Shown piece after piece: positions 1-8,121 of a stretch of 64,000 nucleotides of DNA. Below the pieces are notes generated by a model. That model made no database searches. It had not been told where the DNA came from and saw only the letters and a list, made by a program, of their open reading frames with translations. Where the stretch lies: positions 1 to 64,000 of the forward strand of contig CAKQSE010000004.1 of assembly GCA_934272785.1 (NCBI GenBank). Reading direction: 5' to 3'. The position numbers and the translations under genes were made by a program. Origin of the DNA: an uncultured Alphaproteobacteria bacterium (lineage in GTDB: Bacteria; Pseudomonadota; Alphaproteobacteria; Rs-D84). The number at the start of each line of letters is the position of its first letter. Position 1 is the stretch's first letter.

Positions 1-1581
1 ATCCAGCCCTACACATTGAGCATAATCCTTGCCACAACGGTCATCAGACTGCAGACAAGACTTGACTTCCTTGGTGCAGGAATCGACACGCATAGACGCC
101 AATCTGGCGACCACGAAATCCCAAATCTGTGACTCTGCAGCCTTGGCGGCAGAAGAAGCATCAATACCACATGCGTTCAGCGGAATCTTGCACAGATTGA
201 GCATGGTTTCCGGCCGGGTCAAACACATGTCATAAGAGCCATCGGGATCATTAGGATCCATGGTGTCTTTACAAGCCTTTTGGAAACAAGAAGAGATAGA
301 GGATATACAAGATTGTCTTGCATTGTCTTCTGCAATAAGTTCAGCAGATTTGATTTGAGGAGCAACCTCGCGCAAAAAAGTATCCCACACCTGGTCAGCA
401 ACCGCTACACACTGTTTAGTTACGTTTTCACACAAGGGCTTCTTTGCAACCAGCGTGTCATACGTTGATGTTGAAATTTCAATCGTCGTTGTCGCACCGG
501 TAATTGCATATGTTGTGTTTTTGCTGCGACGGCTTTTTCTGACGTTGGTGTTATCAGATGCCACAACCGATGCGCATTTCGAAAAATCATCGCCACAGCC
601 GCCCGTCGAAATCATACAGTTTTTAAATTCAACCGTGCATTGCCCCAGATCATATTTGTTTGCCGTGCGATATTGTTCCAACGCCGCCTCGCGCAGAGCC
701 TTTTCCGCGGCCGACAATTTATTTGCACTGGCGTTTTTCTGTTGCTTTAAACTGTTCTCATACGCGGCGCAATCAGACTTTATCCGCTGGGAATACATCA
801 TTTGCAACATGGACATTTCACCGGCGCATTCTGGGATTTGTGCCACGCAAATCTGGTGCGACACGCGATACAATGCGTCACCGGTTTTACCCTCTATCAC
901 ATTAGTGCTCTCATCTGCCCACACGTCATCATCGCCATCAAAATCAACCGTTGAATTCCACATCGTTAAATCCAGCGACTGGCGCGCACTTTTTGCTTCG
1001 TCATCCTTGCGCAGGTCGGCCGCCACCGCATTTGCTGTCGCCATTGCCGCGTCGGCATCGGCACCCATTTCAATGCGTTCAACGCCGGTGGTTGCCATTT
1101 GATATGATTGCTGGTCTAACTTCTCTATCTCGGCCAGGACAGAATCCAATTCGGCGTTTCGGTCACTGCACAGGCAACGACCGCCACTGGCGTTATCAAT
1201 CATACAGAATGAATCCATACAACCGTCGTATTTCTGCTGACACGCCTCGCTGACGACAATGTTTTTGGCGGCCGACGCGACCTTGGTCCCGGCGCCGATA
1301 ACTTTCTGTGTGGTGCCGGCACGCGCAACGACGCCCTGGGTTGTGGGCTGGGTTGTTGCACTGCGCGATACGGTCGTGCGACCCGATGTCGCGCTGCGCG
1401 CGGCCGACGCGCCCGATGACGTGGTCACACCACGCGGCGATGTGGTTGCACTGCGCGCGGTCGATGCGCCAGACGCACCGGAATTTGCAGCATTTTGACC
1501 ACGACGCTGAACCGGGGCGGCGGCATTTGCCGCGGTAAAGAAACCGGCAACCAACATTGAAAAAATTGCAAACTTTTTCAT
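1..1581 (-). CDS. Secreted Cys-rich protein, 3' end cut by window
   Basis: I do not recognise the family. The reading frame is open from the ATG at 1581 to the window edge, so the C-terminus is missing. The protein starts with a clear signal peptide (MKKFAIFSMLVAGFFTAANA), followed by a low-complexity Ser/Thr/Ala/Arg linker of about 80 residues with repeats such as ARSATT and TTSRG-like strings. The rest is rich in paired cysteines in short patterns (CMDSFCMID, CLCSD, CVEFKNC-like), spaced along a mostly helical, charged sequence. The pattern suggests a secreted or periplasmic protein with disulfides. It lies upstream of, and divergent from, the gene at 1731. Function is unknown; I am confident it is a real gene. 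Confidence 0.8.
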   Translation of the reverse strand, partial: MKKFAIFSMLVAGFFTAANAAAPVQRRGQNAANSGASGASTARSATTSPRGVTTSSGASAARSATSGRTTVSRSATTQPTTQGVVARAGTTQKVIGAGTKVASAAKNIVVSEACQQKYDGCMDSFCMIDNASGGRCLCSDRNAELDSVLAEIEKLDQQSYQMATTGVERIEMGADADAAMATANAVAADLRKDDEAKSARQSLDLTMWNSTVDFDGDDDVWADESTNVIEGKTGDALYRVSHQICVAQIPECAGEMSMLQMMYSQRIKSDCAAYENSLKQQKNASANKLSAAEKALREAALEQYRTANKYDLGQCTVEFKNCMISTGGCGDDFSKCASVVASDNTNVRKSRRSKNTTYAITGATTTIEISTSTYDTLVAKKPLCENVTKQCVAVADQVWDTFLREVAPQIKSAELIAEDNARQSCISSISSCFQKACKDTMDPNDPDGSYDMCLTRPETMLNLCKIPLNACGIDASSAAKAAESQIWDFVVARLASMRVDSCTKEVKSCLQSDDRCGKDYAQCVGLD

Positions 1582-1673
1582 ATTCTGAATCCTTTGAACC
1601 TCTCCCTACCGTCTAATCTTATCACAAAACCCGCCATAAAAAAACATCTTTTTTACTTATTCCTATGCATCGC

Positions 1674-1705
1674 TTGACAATTTTATGTTTTGTGCTACAT
1701 ATAAA
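1674..1705 (+). promoter_or_regulatory. Probable promoter of the gene at 1731
   Basis: A perfect TTGACA at 1674-1679 is followed by an AT-rich stretch with weak -10 candidates (TACATA 1696-1701 or TATAAA 1700-1705). The -35 is good but the -10 spacing is not ideal. Confidence 0.45.
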
Positions 1706-1730
1706 ACATAAATACCAAGGAACCACAGTT

Positions 1731-2480
1731 ATGGAAAAATTCTATATTCCCGCATACACGATTACAAACGAAGACTGGCGTTGGGCACGAAAAATAACCC
1801 AGGGCGCGCAACACGTCTTGACCGTCGCCGGCAGTGGCGACCAGGCCCTGACATACCGCCTGGGCGGGGCAAAAACCGTTGACACATACGACATCACAAA
1901 ATGCGCCGGCATGATCCAAGAAATCAAGACCGCCGCAATCCCGGTTATGCCACGCGACGAATACTATCAATTATTGCGCGAATTACGTTACAGCACGAAT
2001 GCGCTGAATATGGTCAGTATGGACCCTGTGATACCGCGCCTGCGCCCGCAAACAATTGATTTAATGCGCAGCCGCATTGGGGCCATCAATTTCAGTCGTG
2101 GCGCATCGGTCGACGCATATCCGCAAAATCAATTCACAGACGACGAATACAAACACCTGCAACAAATTATCCGCGGGCCGTTTGAATTCTTTAACTGTGA
2201 CATCATGGAATTAAACCTGCGCACAATAAAAAAATACGATTTAATCGACATATCAAACATATTTGATTACGGTTATGAACGACGCGACCAGATTGATATC
2301 TTGGCGCGCCTGACCAAATGCCTGATGCTTGGCGGCCGCATTATTTCAATGCCGCAATCGTCAAACGTCAGTTATGATAATTTCAAAATCGAATTAAAAA
2401 CAGGCGAAGTATTACAGCATGAAAAGACAGAGCGCAAAACCTGTTTTGACCGCATGCATATATTCCAGCGCACCCGATAA
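1731..2480 (+). CDS. DUF3419-like SAM-dependent transferase (predicted)
   Basis: The 249-residue protein has a methyltransferase-type SAM-binding loop, VLTVAGSGDQ (residues 29-38), followed by an acidic strand end DTYDIT (51-56). This resembles DUF3419/BtaA-type 3-amino-3-carboxypropyl transferases, where 'GSGDQ' is typical. A late block (DLIDISNIFDYG, around 185-196) fits the end of the Rossmann core. No signal peptide or membrane segment is visible. I chose the ATG at 1731 over the upstream 1665 start because AAGGA lies just before it and the family-like sequence begins there. The gene is monocistronic and ends at a shared terminator with rplQ. The substrate is not known. Confidence 0.6.
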   Translation: MEKFYIPAYTITNEDWRWARKITQGAQHVLTVAGSGDQALTYRLGGAKTVDTYDITKCAGMIQEIKTAAIPVMPRDEYYQLLRELRYSTNALNMVSMDPVIPRLRPQTIDLMRSRIGAINFSRGASVDAYPQNQFTDDEYKHLQQIIRGPFEFFNCDIMELNLRTIKKYDLIDISNIFDYGYERRDQIDILARLTKCLMLGGRIISMPQSSNVSYDNFKIELKTGEVLQHEKTERKTCFDRMHIFQRTR

Positions 2481-2498
2481 ATCAACGCGCCATAAAAA

Positions 2499-2526
2499 CA
2501 ACCGCCCGATTGGGCGGTTGTTTTGT
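2499..2526. terminator. Bidirectional rho-independent terminator
   Basis: The stem CAACCGCCC / GGGCGGTTG with a 4-base loop is followed by T-rich tracts on both strands, between the convergent gene ending at 2480 and rplQ. Confidence 0.8.
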
Positions 2527-2556
2527 TTGTGAAATAAAATTACGCACTACATAATC

Positions 2557-3081
2557 TTATTTGCTGGTTGTGCGGCGTGCCTTTGGCGCAGCCTTGGTTG
2601 CTTTTGCGGCTTCCTTGGCATCTGTCGCTGGCGCGTCTGCCTTTTCCTTTTTAGCGGCCGGTGCCTGGGCAGCGGCTTCGTCTGTGGCGGCAGGCTTCAC
2701 AACCTTTTTCGCATTTACATCGCGGTCAACCAATTCGATAATCGCCATTGGCGCGGCATCACCATAACGGAAACCGGCCTTTAATACGCGGGTATAACCA
2801 CCCGGACGTTTGGCATAGCGCGGGCCCAAAACCGTGAACAATTTTTTCACGGTGGCCGCCGAACTGTTACCCAGTTCAGACGCTGTCAAACGACGATTGG
2901 CAACTGTGTCAACCTTGGCGCGAGTAATCAGTTTTTCAACAACGCTGCGCAAATCTTTTGCCTTGGGCAATGTTGTTTTGATTTGTTCTTTTTCAATCAA
3001 GTTTTTCGCCAAGCCAACCATCAGTGCTTTGCGTGCGTTTGTGTCGCGGTTAAATGTGCGACCTGCTTTTGCGTGTCTCAT
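2557..3081 (-). CDS. rplQ: 50S ribosomal protein L17
   Basis: L17 is a large-subunit protein near the exit tunnel. The N-terminus (MRHAKAGRTFNRDTNARKAL) and the block RPGGYTRVLKAGFRYGDAAP are diagnostic. The 174-residue length is longer than the usual 115-140 because of a C-terminal Ala/Lys-rich tail from about residue 125, a low-complexity extension seen in other alphaproteobacterial L17 proteins. It is the last gene of the cluster, 224 bp downstream of rpoA. That spacer contains a GC hairpin near 3110-3127 and nothing else I can identify. Transcription ends at the bidirectional terminator at 2499-2526. Confidence 0.97.
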   Translation of the reverse strand: MRHAKAGRTFNRDTNARKALMVGLAKNLIEKEQIKTTLPKAKDLRSVVEKLITRAKVDTVANRRLTASELGNSSAATVKKLFTVLGPRYAKRPGGYTRVLKAGFRYGDAAPMAIIELVDRDVNAKKVVKPAATDEAAAQAPAAKKEKADAPATDAKEAAKATKAAPKARRTTSK

Positions 3082-3305
3082 CAGATTACTCCTTTATTTT
3101 TGTTTCTGCCCCGGCACCCCGGGGATTTCATTGAGACGCCACACCCTGATTCACACCAGCAGCGTGGGATTTGTGCCAAGAGAAAATAACAAATCTCCTA
3201 GCATATCTGGAAAATAAATTATGTGAGATTATTGGAAGCGATTGACGGTTCGCAGTGTAGTCGACCTACATAAGAACCGGCAATCGCGACAAGAGTCCAC
3301 AGAAT

Positions 3306-4334
3306 TTATTTATACGGATCTTCGTACTTCTTGGCCAACTCCGCAATATTTTCTGGTGGCCAACCCGGTACTTCCATCCCCAGGCCCAGACCCATGGCTT
3401 CCAATTGAACCTTGATTTCGTTCAAGGACTTGCGGCCAAAGTTCGGGGTCTTTAACATGTCAGCTTCGGTCTTTTGGACCAATTCGCCCAGCCAATTGAT
3501 TTTGTCGTTCTTCAAGCAATTGTTTGCACGAACAGACAATTCCAATTCATCAACATGCTTTAACAATTTCGGATCAAACGGCAATGCGTCCTTGGCCTTT
3601 TCTTCTTCGGCCGGGGCGTTGATTTGTGCCGGATCTTCGAAATTGATAAAGACAACCAATTGATCTGTCAGAATACGCGCGGCAAATGCGATTGCATCTT
3701 CGGGCGAAACAGAACCGTTGGTTTTGACTGTCATTTCCAATTTGTCATAGTCTGTCGACTGGCCAACACGGGTTTCCGATACAGCCGTCGCAACATTCAA
3801 AATTGGCGAGAAAATTGAATCAACCGGAATCACACCCAGTGGCAGACCATCTGCATGTGCAGACGCCGGCACATAACCGCGGCCGGTTGCCAATGTGATT
3901 TCCATATCCAAATTCGCGTTCTTATCCAGTGTGCAGATTTCCGCGTCTTTGTTCATAACCTCGACACTGCCAGATGTTTCAATCATGCCCGCGGTCACAA
4001 CGGCCGGCCCCTTGACTTTCAAGGTTGCCTTGTGTTGACCTTCGGTCAATGCTTTGAAATAAACACCTTTCAGGTTCAAGATGATGTCTGTGATATCTTC
4101 GCGAACACCCTGCAGGCTGGAAAATTCGTGCTGCACACCGTCAATCTTGATATAGATTGGGGCGCAACCCTGCAACGACGACAACAGCACGCGACGCAAC
4201 GCCGTGCCCAATGTCAGTCCAAATCCTTTTTCCAATGGTTCTGCGACCAGTTTTGCCAAATTTGGGTTATGTTCGTCGACCGTGATATTCAGCTTTTTCG
4301 GCTTTATCAGGGTCATCCAGTTCTTTTCAATCAT
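3306..4334 (-). CDS. rpoA: RNA polymerase alpha subunit
   Basis: The alpha subunit starts core RNA polymerase assembly (N-terminal domain) and contacts UP elements and activators (C-terminal domain). The 342-residue sequence has the alpha-NTD signature LTLGTALRRVLLSSLQG (about residues 40-56). The alpha-CTD contains LELSVRANNCLKNDKINWLG and NFGRKSLNEIKVQLEAMGL near the end. The start MIEKNWMTLIKP matches family length. It is followed by rplQ, as in most bacteria, but the usual upstream neighbour rpsK is separated by about 780 bp holding an opposite-strand gene, and rpoA has its own promoter at 4406-4434. Confidence 0.98.
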   Translation of the reverse strand: MIEKNWMTLIKPKKLNITVDEHNPNLAKLVAEPLEKGFGLTLGTALRRVLLSSLQGCAPIYIKIDGVQHEFSSLQGVREDITDIILNLKGVYFKALTEGQHKATLKVKGPAVVTAGMIETSGSVEVMNKDAEICTLDKNANLDMEITLATGRGYVPASAHADGLPLGVIPVDSIFSPILNVATAVSETRVGQSTDYDKLEMTVKTNGSVSPEDAIAFAARILTDQLVVFINFEDPAQINAPAEEEKAKDALPFDPKLLKHVDELELSVRANNCLKNDKINWLGELVQKTEADMLKTPNFGRKSLNEIKVQLEAMGLGLGMEVPGWPPENIAELAKKYEDPYK

Positions 4335-4405
4335 ATTGTTTTTCCTTTGGGCTTAGTTTATTATTTTCACCGTTCGGTTGCGCAAAATTTCTTTCGCGCG
4401 TGCGT

Positions 4406-4434
4406 ATTCTATACCCCGGGCCATTAAAAGTCAA
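4406..4434 (-). promoter_or_regulatory. Sigma-70-type promoter of rpoA-rplQ
   Basis: Read on the minus strand, TTGACT (4434-4429), a 17-bp spacer and TAGAAT (4411-4406) form a near-consensus promoter about 70 bp upstream of the rpoA start. Confidence 0.75.
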
Positions 4435-4487
4435 ATAAATATTGGATTTTCAAATATTTTTACCATTGGGACCGCGGACTAAAAAAG

Positions 4488-4521
4488 TTGACAACCGCGA
4501 TTTATTGTCCTATGGTATAAT
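4488..4521 (+). promoter_or_regulatory. Promoter of the small secreted-protein gene at 4546
   Basis: TTGACA at 4488-4493 is followed, 17 bp later, by TATGGT (4511-4516). A perfect TATAAT lies at 4516-4521 but with a 22-bp spacer. Either could act as the -10. It is divergent from the rpoA promoter. Confidence 0.55.
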
Positions 4522-4545
4522 CAACAAAAACCAAGGAATTTAAAC

Positions 4546-4905
4546 ATGAATAAAATTGCAATCTGTGGTGCGTTCATGGCACTGGCGACATTCGGCGCAG
4601 ACGCATGCCCATGCCGCGAAACGACAACCGAAACAACATATGAATCAATTCAGATAAACACGGTTGAATATACAGACGACGCCTATGTTACCGTGCAAAA
4701 ACCGGCACGCGTTGCCGCACCTTGTCGCGTAAAGTCATCAATTGACCTGGCATCGCGCGCGGGCAAATGCAATAACGCACCTGCTCTGCGCCCAATCCGC
4801 GTTAAACAGTATACCGAGGTTATAGATCACTACCAGGAATACCAGCCGGTTGTGCAATATATCCCCACCGGCACGCACACCACCCGCCGTGTGATTGAAT
4901 ATTAA
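4546..4905 (+). CDS. Small secreted protein of unknown function
   Basis: I do not recognise this 119-residue protein. It begins with a short signal peptide (MNKIAICGAFMALATFGADA), then a CPC motif, a Thr/Glu/Tyr-rich strand-like segment, two more cysteines (APCR, GKCNN) and a Tyr/Val-rich end (YTEVIDHYQEYQPVVQY). This suggests a small disulfide-bonded periplasmic or secreted protein. It has AAGGAA before the ATG, its own promoter and a strong terminator, so it is an independent unit. It sits on the opposite strand inside the ribosomal cluster between rpsK and rpoA, which is an unusual place for an accessory gene. Confidence 0.75.
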   Translation: MNKIAICGAFMALATFGADACPCRETTTETTYESIQINTVEYTDDAYVTVQKPARVAAPCRVKSSIDLASRAGKCNNAPALRPIRVKQYTEVIDHYQEYQPVVQYIPTGTHTTRRVIEY

Positions 4906-4931
4906 AAAACGGGGCCGCGCCCCGTTTTTTA
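4904..4931 (+). terminator. Rho-independent terminator
   Basis: The palindrome ACGGGGC-CGC-GCCCCGT is followed by TTTTTT immediately after the stop codon of the gene ending at 4905. Confidence 0.85.
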
Positions 4932-5063
4932 GAGTCCAGACTTTAGAGAGCAATGTTTGTGTCCGCCGATGGCGGGCTTTTTATTTACGGGGAACTTAGG
5001 CTGCGACGGTAAAAAACAAGCGCGCCAACGGCGCGCTTCATTGCTCTCTGCGCATTGCCCTCT
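4932..5063. repeat. Intergenic repeat segment with GAGAGCAATG-type motifs
   Basis: This spacer contains TAGAGAGCAATG (4944-4955), a GCC/GGC hairpin (GTCCGCCGATGGCGGGC), a GCGCGCC-AAC-GGCGCGC hairpin and the inverted form CATTGCTCTCTGCGC (5039 onward). The same pieces recur near 38613, 50887, 51140 and 54171, so this is a copy of a dispersed repeat. No gene is visible. Confidence 0.6.
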
Positions 5064-5094
5064 AAATAAAAACCGTCCCAACGGGACGGTTTTG
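5064..5094 (-). terminator. Terminator after rpsK
   Basis: The stem AACCGTCCC-AAC-GGGACGGTT is followed on the minus strand by TTTTATTTA. It lies just past the rpsK stop and ends the rpsM-rpsK unit. Confidence 0.75.
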
Positions 5095-5113
5095 ATGTGC
5101 TATTATATTTAAT

Positions 5114-5497
5114 TTACACGCGGCGCACTTTCTTTGGACGGCAACCATTATGTGGAATGCGCGTTGTGTCGGTAATGGACTGAACAACCAAGCCCGCATT
5201 TGCCAAACCGCGAACAGCAGATTCACGACCCTGGCCAATGCCACGCATCAGAACGTCAACTGTCTTCATGCCCATTTCGGCAACTTTCTTGCCAACTGCG
5301 TCTGCGACGACGGTCGCTGCATACGGTGTGGACTTTTTTGCGCCCTTGAAATTATTCGCACCGGCGGTCGCCCATGTCAGCACAGCACCAGACTGGTCTG
5401 TGATTGTGATACGTGTGTTATTATTTGTCGCAACGACGTGTGCAATGCCGTGCGATACTTTCTTTACTACTTTCTTTTTAGCTTTTGTTACTGCCAT
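5114..5497 (-). CDS. rpsK: 30S ribosomal protein S11
   Basis: S11 is on the small-subunit platform and helps form the mRNA path. The 127-residue protein has the expected core: THNNT-like NNNTRITITDQSG, WATAGANNFKGAKKSTPYAA, and the C-terminal block TRIPHNGCRPKKVRRV. It is preceded by rpsM with a 163-bp spacer that holds a palindromic repeat, and followed by a terminator. The usual downstream genes rpsD and rpoA do not follow directly. Confidence 0.98.
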   Translation of the reverse strand: MAVTKAKKKVVKKVSHGIAHVVATNNNTRITITDQSGAVLTWATAGANNFKGAKKSTPYAATVVADAVGKKVAEMGMKTVDVLMRGIGQGRESAVRGLANAGLVVQSITDTTRIPHNGCRPKKVRRV

Positions 5498-5586
5498 TAT
5501 TTTTTACCTTTGTTAGATGTCTTCAAATAACTGTCGTGTTATTCTCTACCTTATTGAAAAATTTAAGATAATGCTTTGGATGCGCC

Positions 5587-5634
5587 GATGTTGGTAAGCG
5601 AAGTGTACAAATGCTACACGAGCGCGCCAACATC
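5587..5634. repeat. Palindromic repeat, GCGAAGTGTA core
   Basis: The arms GATGTTGG (5587-5594) and CCAACATC (5627-5634) flank a core GCGAAGTGTA...TACACGA. Two further copies with the same core but different, still complementary, arms lie at about 57008-57201. It sits between rpsM and rpsK. Confidence 0.6.
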
Positions 5635-5660
5635 AAGCAGACGAGGCATTAGATTAAATT

Positions 5661-6038
5661 TTATTTACCCTTGGTTGCGGAACCTGCAACAACCACGCGC
5701 TTGCCCTTGCGGGTACGTGCGTTTGTCTGGGTGCGCTGACCACGGACCGGCAGACGATTACGATGGCGGATGCCACGATATGCCTTTAAGTCCTGTAAAC
5801 GTTTGATGTTCATTGCAACTTCGCGGCGGACATCACCTTCTACCTTGAAGTTCTGTTCAATGTAACTTGAAATTTTAACAACATCTTCGTCAGTCAAGTC
5901 TTTCGCGCGCAGACCATCTTTCAGTTTCAGTGCCTTGCAAATCTGGGCAGATTTGGCCGGCCCAATACCGTGGATATAGCGCAGCGCAATTTCAATACGC
6001 TTTTCTGTCGGGATGTTAACACCTGCTATACGTGCCAT
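5661..6038 (-). CDS. rpsM: 30S ribosomal protein S13
   Basis: S13 is in the small-subunit head and forms bridges to L5 and contacts the P-site tRNA. The 125-residue sequence has MARIAGVNIPTEKRIEIALRYIHGIG at the N-terminus, and the C-terminal RGIRHRNRLPVRGQRTQTNART block that reaches the tRNA. It starts a new transcription unit: a promoter at 6151-6178 and a leader of about 100 nt precede it. In most Alphaproteobacteria adk lies between secY and rpsM; it is absent here. Confidence 0.98.
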   Translation of the reverse strand: MARIAGVNIPTEKRIEIALRYIHGIGPAKSAQICKALKLKDGLRAKDLTDEDVVKISSYIEQNFKVEGDVRREVAMNIKRLQDLKAYRGIRHRNRLPVRGQRTQTNARTRKGKRVVVAGSATKGK

Positions 6039-6044
6039 TTTCTA

Positions 6045-6140
6045 TTTTCCTTTTTATTATTACCATGGTTTGTGTGTCACCACACGCCCCGCTCTGCTGT
6101 CCCCTGGTAACCTGCCGTCAGATTATCAGAGTATTTTATT
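6045..6140 (-). promoter_or_regulatory. Structured leader of rpsM
   Basis: On the minus strand the untranslated leader contains the hairpin GTGTG-GTGA-CACAC with a GNRA loop, enclosed by TTACCA and TGGTAA, which can pair. The SD (AAAAAGGAAAA) follows directly. Such a fold could serve feedback control by a ribosomal protein, but that is inference. Confidence 0.4.
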
Positions 6141-6150
6141 TTGCCGCATA

Positions 6151-6178
6151 ATTTTATACAAAACGTGGCAAAAGTCAA
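6151..6178 (-). promoter_or_regulatory. Promoter of rpsM-rpsK
   Basis: On the minus strand TTGACT (6178-6173), a 16-bp spacer and TAAAAT (6156-6151) lie between secY and rpsM. Confidence 0.65.
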
Positions 6179-6205
6179 ATCTTTGTTTTGGGTGCGCCCC
6201 CGTCT

Positions 6206-7522
6206 TTAACGGAAACGGCCCTTCTTTTGCGCCGATTTAATGACGCTGCGATATTTGTTTGCAACCAAATACGATTGCACCTGGTTCATTGTATCCAGAA
6301 CAACGCCCGCCACAATCAGAACACTGGTTCCACCAATCATCAGTGGCATACCAAAATGCGTGTTCAAAATAATTGGCACCACGCAAACAACAATCAGATA
6401 CATAACACCAATCGCCGTTGTGCGCGACACAACCGAATCCAAATAATGCACGGTCTGTTCGCCTGGACGTACGCCCGGGATATAACCGCCCGCATTTTTC
6501 AGATTTGTGCTGGTTTCTTCGGAATTAAATATCACCGCGGTCTGGAAATACGCAAAGAACGCAATCAATATCGTGTACAAGATAATATAAGACCACGCAC
6601 CATACGTAAAGAACGCCATGATATTTTGAACAATCAAGTTCTCGCTCTGGACAAAGCGTTGAACGAACGCCGGCAGCATCATGATACTGGCTGCGAAAAC
6701 CGGTCCCATAACGCCAGACATATTCACCTTTATCGGCAGGTACGACGCATTAGTGTTTGTAACACCGTTTGCCATCACCTGGCGCGGATACAGAATCTGG
6801 ATACGACGCTGGGCCTGTTCAAAGAACGCAATCAACGCGATGATACCAATCACGAACGCAACGACCAACATAATCATTGCTGGCGACATCTGGCCAACCG
6901 ACCCCAGCGAGAATATCTTGGCGATACCACCTGGAACCTCGGCAATGATGCCGGCGAAAATCAACAGCGATGCACCCTGGCCGACGCCACGTGCGGTAAT
7001 CTGTTCCGCCAACCACATAACGAACACCGTGCCACCAACCAATGCGATAATGGCCGACAATTCAAATGCGAAACCAGGGTTCACAACCGCCGCAACACCA
7101 TTTACCGGTGCCATGATTTCCAAACCACGCACGACGGCCCAACCCTGGACCACGGCCAAAAACACCGCCAGATAACGTGTGTATTGGTTGATTTTAACGC
7201 GGCCGGATTCGCCTTCCTTGCGCAGTTCACTAAGTGATTTGCTGGTTGCAGTCAACAATTGCAATACAATCGACGCAGAAATATATGGGAATATGTTCAA
7301 CGCCAACACGGACATACGCGACAGCGACCCGCCCGAGAACATATCAAACATGCCCATCATACCACTGCCCTCGCCCGAGAACAAATGCAACACCGCCGAT
7401 GCATTTACCCCCGGCAACGGTATAAACGAACCAATACGATAAACAATCAGCGCACCCAATGTGAACAAAATGCGCTTTTGCAAATCAGACAGGTTTCCAA
7501 AAAAATTATTCAAGAATTTCAT
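6206..7522 (-). CDS. secY: Protein translocase subunit SecY
   Basis: SecY forms the channel of the inner-membrane Sec translocon. The 438-residue protein has the expected ten hydrophobic segments. Family blocks include YRIGSFIPLPGVN near the N-terminus (about residues 25-37), the TM2 region SGGSLSRMSVLALNIFPYI, and the cytosolic loop ending GGYIPGVRPGEQT. It lies directly after rplO, as in the classic spc operon. The next genes rpsM-rpsK have their own promoter, so secY is probably the last gene of the spc unit. Confidence 0.98.
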   Translation of the reverse strand: MKFLNNFFGNLSDLQKRILFTLGALIVYRIGSFIPLPGVNASAVLHLFSGEGSGMMGMFDMFSGGSLSRMSVLALNIFPYISASIVLQLLTATSKSLSELRKEGESGRVKINQYTRYLAVFLAVVQGWAVVRGLEIMAPVNGVAAVVNPGFAFELSAIIALVGGTVFVMWLAEQITARGVGQGASLLIFAGIIAEVPGGIAKIFSLGSVGQMSPAMIMLVVAFVIGIIALIAFFEQAQRRIQILYPRQVMANGVTNTNASYLPIKVNMSGVMGPVFAASIMMLPAFVQRFVQSENLIVQNIMAFFTYGAWSYIILYTILIAFFAYFQTAVIFNSEETSTNLKNAGGYIPGVRPGEQTVHYLDSVVSRTTAIGVMYLIVVCVVPIILNTHFGMPLMIGGTSVLIVAGVVLDTMNQVQSYLVANKYRSVIKSAQKKGRFR

Positions 7523-7577
7523 GCGCTGCTCTTGTAATCAGATAAGGCATCCCGGTTTCCCGGGATGCGAGATGCAA

Positions 7578-8036
7578 TTATTTATTTTTAATTGTGCCAC
7601 CTGCTTTGACGATTGCCGCTTCGGCCGCCTTGGACCATTTGTCGGCAATAACGTTCACAGACGATTTGATTTCGCCCTTGGCCAAAACCTTTAACCCAGA
7701 CATTTTGCGGTTGATGATTTTTGCCGCCAGCAAAGAATCAATTGTGATTGGCGATTTTGCATCAATCTTGCCAGACGCAATAAACTTTTCAATATCGCCC
7801 AGATTGATTGTGACGTATTCCTTGGCAAACGGATTGTTAAATCCGAATTTCGGGAAACGACGCAAGATCGGCATCTGACCACCCTGGAATGTTGCCTGCT
7901 TGCGGGAACCGCTGCGGGATTTCTGACCCTTGTTACCACGGCCAGATGTTTTACCATAACCAGATCCCATACCACGACCAACGCGTTTTGTATCGCTGCG
8001 GGCACCAAAGTTATCCATCAATGCATTCAGTTTCAT
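7578..8036 (-). CDS. rplO: 50S ribosomal protein L15
   Basis: L15 is a late-assembly large-subunit protein with a long Gly/Arg-rich extension. The N-terminal MKLNALMDNFGARSDTKRVGRGMGSGYGKTSGRGNKGQKSR-type region and the core GGQMPILRRFPKFGF are diagnostic; length 152 is normal. It sits between rpmD and secY. A strong hairpin (7547-7568, stem GCATCCCGG) follows its stop codon before secY; it lacks a T-tract and so is probably not a terminator. Confidence 0.97.
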   Translation of the reverse strand: MKLNALMDNFGARSDTKRVGRGMGSGYGKTSGRGNKGQKSRSGSRKQATFQGGQMPILRRFPKFGFNNPFAKEYVTINLGDIEKFIASGKIDAKSPITIDSLLAAKIINRKMSGLKVLAKGEIKSSVNVIADKWSKAAEAAIVKAGGTIKNK

Positions 8037-8121
8037 AATTTTTTCCTTTTATCCTATGACCAATATATAGTCTTTTTTCGCATGCGGACAAGTGGTGTCC
8101 GCATACTCGGTTTTTCATTTA

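Noticed and set aside
1540..1581. Possible frameshift at the A-run in the signal peptide of the first gene
   Set aside because: Counting again gives six A bases and an unbroken frame from the ATG at 1581 to the window edge.
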